Assembly: GCF_032813545.1 (NCBI RefSeq)
Contig: NZ_CP136520.1
Span: 4,706,001-4,770,000, forward strand
Source of the DNA: Nodosilinea sp. E11
Lineage (GTDB): Bacteria; Cyanobacteriota; Cyanobacteriia; Phormidesmidales; Phormidesmidaceae
Direction of reading: 5' to 3'
DNA length: 64,000 nt
The notes below the pieces were generated by a model. That model was not told the origin of the DNA. It saw nothing but the letters and a program-made list of their open reading frames with translations, and ran no database searches. The position numbers were made by a program, and so were the translations under genes. Position 1 is the stretch's first letter. Each line of letters starts with the position of its first letter. Positions 55,341 to 64,000 of the stretch are shown here, one piece after another.

Positions 55341-56684
55341 TTATAGGCTCAAGAGTTGGATTGGCATTCCTAGCCCGAAGAAAGATCGAATCATAATCAG
55401 TAGGGTTACTATAGTTAATAGGACGACAGTAAAAAATATGTCTTGAGGTATGCTATTGAATTTTTCCTTTATCAATCCATAAGTTATTACAAGGTAATAA
55501 AATAAATCGTTTAAAGCAACAGCAAAAATGGCACCTGGAACCTGAAAAAAACGAAAGCCAATTAAAATGCCAACCACTGTGCTCAATAACCGAAGAAAAT
55601 TGCCATACGCTGCGTATTGGAACTGCCCAATAGCCAGCAAATATGGCTCACTCGTATTTGCTAGCATGCGAGGCCATAAGCCCAATGCCAAAACTGGCAG
55701 CATCCAAGCCTCTGAAGAATAGCGCTCATCATATAGCACCTCCATTAAAATATCTCCAAAGCCTACTAGAAAAGCAAGCATTAACGAAGATGCTATCAGC
55801 AGTAAACGGCGACCATTCAAAACTTTTTTTATCACCACATTACGAGGCTGATCAACCATTTTTGAGACAACTGGAAACATAACCCTGCCGCTTAGTGATT
55901 GTAATACCTGTCTAGGCACATCACTTAGCGTTAGAGTGATTTGATATATTCCGAATAATGCTAGCGGAAACATCGCCCCTAGCATTATGCGATCAGATTG
56001 TTCAGCGACAAACATCGTTGCTGTAGAAATAAATACCCAACGACCAACTGAAAGAATTTCCTTTACAGACTCTTTTTCCCATAGGAACCTATTTTTGATG
56101 TCTGGCAGGATGTGATGACTCCAAATCATTTTAGTGATGCCAGATATCAAGCCTCCTACAGCTAATGACCAGACAGTTGGGCTAATTAATGCCCATATAA
56201 GCATGGATAGAAGGCCAATAACTTGGCTTCCCATTTCAATGATTACCTGCTTTTTTAAGTTGACATGGCGTTCTAGTGAAAAAAGGGCAGTTGAACTAAA
56301 GCCTGAGAATATTGTTGTGAGGCCTACAACTGGAATCAACCAAGTCAATGAGGGCTGGTCATATAGCTGAGAAACTGGAAGTGAAATTGCCAAGCATATT
56401 ATCCAAAGCCCAAAGCCGCGAATGACCTGAATGGTCCATGCTGTGTTATAAAAGTCTGGCTCGTCACCTCTTTTGTTTTGAATAATGTTGTAGCCAATCC
56501 CTACATCCGAAAATAGAGCTAGACCAATAATAAAGATGTTTACAATTCCCATCAATCCGAAGAATTCTGGGTATAGTAAGCGAGTTAGAAGTAGATTGCT
56601 GCCAAATCGTAATATCTGAGAGCCACCGTAGCCTAAAATTGTCCATAAAGTCCCCCGAACAGCAAGCTCTCTAATTGATGCCAT
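55341..56684 (-). CDS. Polysaccharide flippase (Wzx/MATE-like)
   Basis: 447 residues with about twelve predicted membrane helices, beginning ASIRELAVRGTLWTILGYGGSQILRFGSNLLLTRLL, a standard opening for Wzx-type flippases of the MVF superfamily. Moves lipid-linked oligosaccharide across the plasma membrane. It partners functionally with the polymerase-like protein that follows in the same direction. Confidence 0.9.
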   Translation of the reverse strand: MASIRELAVRGTLWTILGYGGSQILRFGSNLLLTRLLYPEFFGLMGIVNIFIIGLALFSDVGIGYNIIQNKRGDEPDFYNTAWTIQVIRGFGLWIICLAISLPVSQLYDQPSLTWLIPVVGLTTIFSGFSSTALFSLERHVNLKKQVIIEMGSQVIGLLSMLIWALISPTVWSLAVGGLISGITKMIWSHHILPDIKNRFLWEKESVKEILSVGRWVFISTATMFVAEQSDRIMLGAMFPLALFGIYQITLTLSDVPRQVLQSLSGRVMFPVVSKMVDQPRNVVIKKVLNGRRLLLIASSLMLAFLVGFGDILMEVLYDERYSSEAWMLPVLALGLWPRMLANTSEPYLLAIGQFQYAAYGNFLRLLSTVVGILIGFRFFQVPGAIFAVALNDLFYYLVITYGLIKEKFNSIPQDIFFTVVLLTIVTLLIMIRSFFGLGMPIQLLSL

Positions 56685-56845
56685 GGAATCGATTTCCTGA
56701 TTATTTACTTAGGTTTTAGGAATATCCTTGGGTAGATGTCTTTCGGCAATACTCTAGCTGGACTAAAAGATTGACCTATCTACGTAAAATCTCGAAAAAT
56801 GAAGATTAACGGCTACAGCAATTCTACGTGATTGCAAAAATTTGT

Positions 56846-56885
56846 AGGACGAACATCTTGCCCGTGCAGGCTAGATGTTCGTCCT
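56846..56885. repeat. Perfect 13-bp inverted repeat
   Basis: AGGACGAACATCT and AGATGTTCGTCCT with a 14-base loop that can pair further. Looks like a dispersed palindromic repeat. Confidence 0.8.
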
Positions 56886-57476
56886 GACTGCATGAATTGA
56901 TTTGGATCGCTACGGTTTTAGGCAACCAGGCCGAACTAGTATACAAGGCAATACGCGAGTAAGAAAGGTGAGCCTAAATTTCTGATCGAGAGTACTATAG
57001 CTGTTCTGATTCGGATAAAGTACATTTCAATTCTCTAGGCCCATAAACCGCAATCTTCTTTTAATAAAGATGTATATATGCATTTGGGAGCTGCTATATA
57101 TTTATGCCGTTTGCCGCAGGAAAAATGCGCTTCTACGCCTGATGTTACTCTTCTCCATACAGCTATCATCACTCATTTATGCGACTATTAATACAGAAAA
57201 ACTATAACGTTGACATTTTATTCTAGCAATGTTCATAGTATTAACTTTTCAAGGCTGGAGGAGTCTTCCTTCGCGAACTTTACACATTTCGTATGGATGT
57301 TGGAATTGTTGCAAAGGATGTGTGAACTACTTTGCGTGTTCCTCTGCATGAACTGGTTTGATATGATATTATCTAAGGCGAAATCCTGGACTAGTGTCAG
57401 CCACGAGTGAAAATGTGACGCTGCGTTGCAATATTGCTCACCTATCGTTAGAAATCTGCCTTTAATTTTCCCGCCA

Positions 57477-57511
57477 AGAGAAACCCGGTCTTGTTAAAAA
57501 ACCGAGTCTCT
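57477..57511 (-). terminator. Possible terminator of the desulfurase-like gene
   Basis: Imperfect stem AGAGA..CCGGT / ACCGAGTCTCT directly after the stop codon, without a downstream T-run. Weak; may be a repeat. Confidence 0.3.
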
Positions 57512-57516
57512 GGCCT

Positions 57517-58752
57517 TTACAGCAACTCTTCTAGCTTTTTGATGAGGCGATCGCACTCCTCGACCGTGTTGTAGTGCACCATGCTGACTCGCACCACTCC
57601 CTGGTTTGGCAACAGCCCCAAGTCTTTGATCAGCCGCAGCGCGTAGAAATGTCCGTAGCGAATGCCGATCTTTTGAGTATCCAGATGGGGCGGAATTTGG
57701 TCGCTGCTCAACCCTTCCACCACAAACGAAATCGTTGGAACCCGCTGAGTTGGGCCAGCTGTCTCTCGACCAATAACCTTCACCTTAGGCCGACTGTGCA
57801 AAAATGACAGCAGCCGCTGGTTCAATTCCCCCTCGTGGGCTTGAATCAGGTCAAAGGCTTGATCAATTGGGTCTGCATCACTGGAATGGCCGTGGTGCTG
57901 GGCCAGCGCCTCAAAATAGTCTGGGATGGCGGTGAGGCTGTAGCTCAGCTCATAGCTGCTGCCCCCCGGCTGAAACTTGTAGGGGATCGCCGTATTTTCA
58001 ATAAAGTAGTGGTTGTAGCCCGGTAGCCCCAGCAGCAGCTCTTTTTTGCCGTAGAGCAGTGCCTGGTGAGGGCCGTAGACTTTGTACAGGCTAAAGGTGT
58101 AAAAGTCGACATCCAGCGCCTGTACATCGACGCGGCGGTGGGGGGCGAAGGCAACGCCATCGACGCACAGCAACGCCCCGTGGGCGTGGACCAGATCGGC
58201 GATCGCACCCACCGGGTTAATACTCCCCAGCACATTGGAGCTGTGAGTCACCGCCACCAGCCGCGTGCGCGGCGTCAGCAGCGCCTCCAGGTCGGATAGA
58301 TCTAGTTCAAAGGTGGTGTGGTGGACCCGCCAGGTTTTGATCACCATACCCTCGCGCTCTAGCTCCGCCCAGGGGCTAATGTTGGCCTCGTGGTCGACAT
58401 TGGTAACTACAATCTCATCGCCCGGTTGCAGCGTGGGCCGAAAGCACTGGGCCAGCATCCGCAGCAGGGCCGAGGTGCTGGGGCCAAGAATGACCTCCGC
58501 TGGGTCGGCGGCATTGATGAACTTGGCCATTGCCTTGCTGCCCGCTGCTACCCGCTCAGTGGCCAACTGCGACACCGCATAGCTGGCCCCTAGCTGCACG
58601 TTAGACTCGTAGAGAAACTCGGTGATGCGATCGACCACGGGTTTAAGAATCTGCGAACCGCCCGCATTGTCAAAAAACGTCCAGTTGCTCGCCAACGCAG
58701 GGAAGTGCTGGCGGACGAAGGGCAGATCCAGACTGACGGGAGAGGGGGGCAT
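57517..58752 (-). CDS. Cysteine-desulfurase-like aminotransferase class V protein
   Basis: 411 residues. PLP-binding lysine K224 in SLYKVYGPH and AVTHSSNVLGS are typical of class V enzymes of the VC1184-like group. The usual catalytic cysteine loop of SufS/NifS (RxGHHC) is replaced by RYGHFYALRL, so persulfide formation by the standard route is unlikely. The role is unknown; a lyase or selenocysteine-type activity cannot be excluded. Confidence 0.85.
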   Translation of the reverse strand: MPPSPVSLDLPFVRQHFPALASNWTFFDNAGGSQILKPVVDRITEFLYESNVQLGASYAVSQLATERVAAGSKAMAKFINAADPAEVILGPSTSALLRMLAQCFRPTLQPGDEIVVTNVDHEANISPWAELEREGMVIKTWRVHHTTFELDLSDLEALLTPRTRLVAVTHSSNVLGSINPVGAIADLVHAHGALLCVDGVAFAPHRRVDVQALDVDFYTFSLYKVYGPHQALLYGKKELLLGLPGYNHYFIENTAIPYKFQPGGSSYELSYSLTAIPDYFEALAQHHGHSSDADPIDQAFDLIQAHEGELNQRLLSFLHSRPKVKVIGRETAGPTQRVPTISFVVEGLSSDQIPPHLDTQKIGIRYGHFYALRLIKDLGLLPNQGVVRVSMVHYNTVEECDRLIKKLEELL

Positions 58753-58857
58753 GGCGGGAGGTCATTAATTCAAAGAAATATATAAGTTAAAACCGCAGAG
58801 CTGAGCAATGCAGTAATACACGCAAACATGGGATGCCCTCTTTGAATTGCGCAGGTT

Positions 58858-60603
<1,746 letters not shown>

Positions 60604-60787
60604 ATCAGAACTACCTTGCGGACGTTGTTACTGTGATTAATCGTATCGTTCTCGGTAACGAGCTATCGAGTGTGGCCATCTGCACCATAAAGTGCTGTAG
60701 ATCGCACCAGCTAGTTGCATGAGTTTCGTTTGCGTGGGTCTGCCTGGTCGGCGACCGTCATTCCCCGTTACTCGCTTACCTACTGCC

Positions 60788-61456
60788 CTAGGCCACCGGG
60801 CTATCTGCTGCCGCTTCACTGCTCTCGGTGGCATCGCCTTCGGCATCGCGGTTGACCACCCGGCGCAGCACGCCATTGATAAAGCGAAAGCTATCTTCGT
60901 CGCTGTAGCGTTTGGCCAGTTCTACAGCTTCGTTGATCGCCACCCGGTCGGGAGTACCCAGGTAGTGCATCTCAACTACGGCAAGGCGAAGAATGTCGCG
61001 ATCGATGCGGGGCAGTCGCTTCAGGTTCCAGGCGACCATGGCTTCATCGAGTAGAGTGTCTACCTGGGTTTTATGTTTAACAGTGTGGCTGATTAGCTCT
61101 AGGGCAAAGGCTTCGATCTCAGACTGGTTGCTGAGGCGAATGAATTCGGGCAGCTCAACCGCGTGGGCCAAACGATTGATAGCGGTCTGGGTCAGGGCGA
61201 TCGCTGCTTCGACCATGGCCCGTCCTTTTTCTACATCACTGGCGCGGGTGCCACTGTCAACCAGGTGTTGGTTACCCTGCTTGAGCTCATCAGAGGCGGT
61301 TTCGAGCGCATCTTTGGCTTCGGCGGTTAGGGTTTGAATAGCAGCTAGCAGCAGCTTTTCAAAGTCTTGGGATGCTAGTCTTCCGGGCTTATCAGAAAGC
61401 TGGCTGAGGCCCAGTAGGGCCAACTCGCGGGCCATACGGCGAGCTTGCATAGTCAA
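60788..61456 (-). CDS. nusB: Transcription antitermination factor NusB
   Basis: 222 residues, longer than E. coli NusB but normal for cyanobacteria. The start RRMARELALLGLSQLS and the end VVEMHYLGTPDRVAINEAVELAKRYSDEDSFRFINGVL are diagnostic. Acts in rRNA antitermination with NusE. Upstream of ftsY in the same direction. Confidence 0.94.
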   Translation of the reverse strand: MTMQARRMARELALLGLSQLSDKPGRLASQDFEKLLLAAIQTLTAEAKDALETASDELKQGNQHLVDSGTRASDVEKGRAMVEAAIALTQTAINRLAHAVELPEFIRLSNQSEIEAFALELISHTVKHKTQVDTLLDEAMVAWNLKRLPRIDRDILRLAVVEMHYLGTPDRVAINEAVELAKRYSDEDSFRFINGVLRRVVNRDAEGDATESSEAAADSPVA

Positions 61457-61580
61457 TGTCTCCCAGAAGCGGCGGTTCTTGATTCTTCTCAGATCAAAGC
61501 AACTCGGTGCAGGCTGTATCTACGAGGGCAGACGCACAGCAACGGGCAGCTTTGGTTCTGGGCTAGAACCAGGCTATATC

Positions 61581-62420
61581 TTAGCAATCTTCGTCTACCG
61601 GCAAGACAGAAAGTTGCTGAGGATACTCGGCTACGTCAGCAGCCAGCTCGGCACTACCCTGGCTCAGGGTAATAGCGGCTTGGGCTTCGTTGACGACGGC
61701 TACGATGCGGTCGGGGGGCACCGCCGAGGCCAGGTTAGGGCCAACAATGCCCCCTGAGAGCAGCACCTTAAACGCATCTTCAATGGAAATCGCCAGGTTG
61801 ACCACATCGGTTTCGGGTACGATCGCATACCAACCGCTGGTGGGGTTGGGAGTGGTAGGCACAAAAATGCTCAGCATTTTGGGGGTGCCAGCGGCGGCAG
61901 CGGTCATGGCTCCGGTGACAAAGGCGATCGCCCAAATGCCCTTGCGCGGATACTCTACCAAGACCACCCGGCGAAAGCGCGTGTTGGAATCTTGGAAAAC
62001 GGTTTGCAGCAGTTGTTGCAGGGTTTTGTACACCGACCCCGCCAGCGGAATCGACTGCACTACTTTTTCGCCCACATCGAGCAGCCAGCGTCCGGCAATG
62101 TTGCGGGCCATCAGGCCGATGATCAAAATGGCCAGTAGCGGTACTGACAGGCCAATCATCAGGTTGATGATGTTGACCAATACCGGATTGAGGCCGTCAA
62201 AGGGGGCCAACTGCCGTGGGAACCGAGTCAGCAAACGCACTACCCAGGCCGAAATGGTGATGGTCAACCAGATGGTAGTGGCCAGCGGAATGATCACCAG
62301 CAGCCCGGCGATTAGATCGTTCTTAAGGTCTTGCTTGATCTTTTGCAGCACAGGTAGCTTGGGGTGATCTGGGCCTGGCATAGAGGAAGTGTCGAGGGTA
62401 GGCGAACCGTTTAAGTCCAT
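61581..62420 (-). CDS. DUF502 membrane protein
   Basis: 279 residues with about two N-terminal membrane helices (LIAGLLVIIPLATTIWLTITIS and LVNIINLMIGLSVPLLAILIIGLM) followed by a soluble conserved domain (FRRVVLVEYPRKGIWAIAFVTGA). Widespread DUF502/LPXTG-like family of unknown function. Lies just upstream of nusB, same direction. Confidence 0.88.
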   Translation of the reverse strand: MDLNGSPTLDTSSMPGPDHPKLPVLQKIKQDLKNDLIAGLLVIIPLATTIWLTITISAWVVRLLTRFPRQLAPFDGLNPVLVNIINLMIGLSVPLLAILIIGLMARNIAGRWLLDVGEKVVQSIPLAGSVYKTLQQLLQTVFQDSNTRFRRVVLVEYPRKGIWAIAFVTGAMTAAAAGTPKMLSIFVPTTPNPTSGWYAIVPETDVVNLAISIEDAFKVLLSGGIVGPNLASAVPPDRIVAVVNEAQAAITLSQGSAELAADVAEYPQQLSVLPVDEDC

Positions 62421-62657
62421 AATCCCAAAATGCTGTCTAGAGATAAATCAGGCGACGAAAGCAAGGGGCTAGGGGGTGATTAAAGTATTGGCAGTGGGAC
62501 AACCTAAACTACAACGACCTTACAAGAACATTGTAAACATTTGTATCGACAAGCGGGCTAAATGTACAGCCTTGATCGGTAAAATTTGGCTTTTGTACTC
62601 CCATCCTAAAACAAATGGGTAGTGTAGCTAACATTTTAGACCCAAGCCACGCTGCTC

Positions 62658-64000
62658 CTAGGCCAGCCCCAGCATGTGGCGGGCCAGGGTGAGGTAGAGC
62701 AGCACCCCCAATACGTCGACAACGGTGGTGATGAAGGGGGCTGACATCAGGGCTGGGTCGAACCCAAGGCTGTCAAATAAAATGGGTAAGGCACCCCCGG
62801 CGGTAGAGGCCAAAATCGAGATTGCCACCAGGCTAATGCCCACAGTCATGGCCACGGGTAGATCGCCCTGGAGTAAGTAGGCCCATACGGTGACGACAAC
62901 CCCAAGCATCAGGCCGAGCACGGTACCGGCGATCGCCTCGCGCCGAATGACCGAGAGAGCCTGTTTCGAGCTAATCTCTTGGGTATTGAGACCCCGAATG
63001 ACCACCGTAGACGACTGCGCTCCGACATTGCCGCCGCTGCCAATCAGCAGGGGAATAAAGGCGGCCAGGGCCACCACCTGCTGCAAAATATCTTCTTGGC
63101 TGCGAATCACAGCGGTGGTGACGGTGTTGGTAATCAGCAGAATCGAGAGCCAGACTACCCGCTTGCGGGCCACATCAAACAGGTTGGATTGAAAGTAGCT
63201 GTCGCCGCCGCTCTGCACACCGCCCAGGGCATAGATGTCTTCGGTGGTTTCGGCCTCGATCACGTCGATCAGGTCATCGACGGTGATGATGCCCACCAGT
63301 CGGTCTTCAGTGTCGACCACGGGTACGGCCAAAAAGTCGTAGCGCTGCACCAGTCGAGCCACTTCTTCTTGGTCAGTATCGGTGCGTACCGAGATCACCT
63401 CGCGGGTCATTAGGTCGCCGATGGTCTGCTCAGGCTGGCCGGTGACCAGGTGGCGCAGAGAGATAATGCCGGTCATACGACGGGCCGCATCGGTAACAAA
63501 CAGGTAATAAATGGTTTCGCTGACAAAGGCGCGGCTGCGAATGTAGTCGAGGGCACGCAGCACAGTCCAGCTTTCTTTGAGGGCAACGTACTCAGGCGTC
63601 ATAATTCGCCCAGCGGTGCCCGGTGCGTAGCCCAGCAGTAGGGCAGTGGCCTCGCGCTCTTGGGGGCTGAGCTGAGACAGCAGGCTGCGCACAAACTTGG
63701 CGGGCAGCTCGTCGAATAGTCTGGCCCGGTCGTCGGGCGACATTTTGTCGACGATGTTGAGAACGTCCTGGCGCTTAAAGTCTTCGATTAACGCCTGCTG
63801 CACGCTGGTGTCGAGGTTTTCGTAGACCTCGATCGCCTCGCCCTTGCTCAGTAGCCGAAAGGCGAGGGCCTGCATAGCCTCGGGCAGGCCCTCGATCGCC
63901 TCAGCAATATCCGCAGGTTGCACCGGCACCAGTAGCGCTTTGGCTCCTGGCAAATTGCCCTGCTCAAGCAGTACCTGGAGCTGCGATCGCACTAGCTCTT
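62658..64000 (-). CDS. mgtE: Magnesium channel MgtE (5' end outside window)
   Basis: Magnesium-selective channel with an N-terminal helical domain, two CBS domains (about residues 135-255 of the visible part, including LVTGQPEQTIGDLMTREVISV), then five membrane helices. The final GFDPALMSAPFITTVVDVLGVL is the pore helix signature. The frame is open past the window edge, so a short N-terminal piece is missing. Confidence 0.95.
   Translation of the reverse strand, partial: ELVRSQLQVLLEQGNLPGAKALLVPVQPADIAEAIEGLPEAMQALAFRLLSKGEAIEVYENLDTSVQQALIEDFKRQDVLNIVDKMSPDDRARLFDELPAKFVRSLLSQLSPQEREATALLLGYAPGTAGRIMTPEYVALKESWTVLRALDYIRSRAFVSETIYYLFVTDAARRMTGIISLRHLVTGQPEQTIGDLMTREVISVRTDTDQEEVARLVQRYDFLAVPVVDTEDRLVGIITVDDLIDVIEAETTEDIYALGGVQSGGDSYFQSNLFDVARKRVVWLSILLITNTVTTAVIRSQEDILQQVVALAAFIPLLIGSGGNVGAQSSTVVIRGLNTQEISSKQALSVIRREAIAGTVLGLMLGVVVTVWAYLLQGDLPVAMTVGISLVAISILASTAGGALPILFDSLGFDPALMSAPFITTVVDVLGVLLYLTLARHMLGLA

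Larger units (their letters stand above)
56685..57516. other. Right-hand gap of the island
   Basis: No gene recognised. Contains the 13-bp inverted repeat at 56846-56885 and A+T-rich DNA. A plus-strand open frame near 57210-57410 is not convincing. Confidence 0.4.

Noticed and set aside
57210-57410. 66-codon plus-strand frame in the right-hand gap
   Set aside because: Non-ATG start, cysteine/tryptophan-rich random look, no neighbours in the same direction.

Overview
This is a cyanobacterial chromosome segment, most likely from a filamentous Leptolyngbya/Nodosilinea-like organism. The evidence is direct: photosystem II genes psbN and psbH, a plant-type 2Fe-2S ferredoxin, a ThiO-ThiG fusion, several families of cyanobacterial domains of unknown function (DUF2808, DUF4278, DUF502, DUF2382), and very frequent HIP1 octamers (GCGATCGC). 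The species assignment is only an inference. No rRNA, tRNA or CRISPR array was seen.

Left part (1-21350): the tail of inorganic pyrophosphatase, ferredoxin, photolyase, an ABC1-family kinase, and a cobalamin riboswitch in front of a HupE/UreJ-type metal transporter, followed by a short AraC-regulator remnant. Next comes a compact efflux module: a TetR repressor divergent from an ATPase-permease-adaptor operon, with two perfect 14-bp palindromes lying in and just after a near-consensus promoter. MiaB, a secreted unknown protein, a GH63-type glucosidase, the PhoH-KH-S16 translation cluster, psbN/psbH, TatA and peptidyl-tRNA hydrolase follow.

Middle part (21350-43000): two DUF2382 stress-type proteins, an M3 oligopeptidase with a strong terminator, a two-helix potassium channel with RCK domain, Lin0512, ThiO-ThiG, two small secreted proteins, and 5-formyl-THF cyclo-ligase. 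A pentapeptide-repeat membrane protein, an M23 peptidase, a signal peptidase I with an extra membrane domain, and a GatD/MurT pair (peptidoglycan glutamate amidation) form a cell-envelope block. CobK, a GAF-SpoIIE phosphatase, DUF2808, a 2'-5' RNA ligase and DUF4278 complete it.

Accessory island (about 43000-57500): visibly A+T-richer, with long non-coding gaps, a MITE-like element, nested broken insertion sequences and surface-polysaccharide genes. These are CDP-glucose synthesis (RfbF, RfbG), an RmlC-type epimerase, an unusual SAF-domain oxidoreductase, two glycosyltransferases, an O-antigen polymerase-like protein and a flippase. This is the most likely place for undescribed chemistry: a CDP-deoxysugar route that lacks the known 3-dehydrase and instead carries the SAF oxidoreductase.

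Right part (57500-64000): a cysteine-desulfurase-like enzyme without the catalytic cysteine loop, FtsY with a long EP-repeat linker, NusB, DUF502 and an MgtE magnesium channel cut by the window edge.
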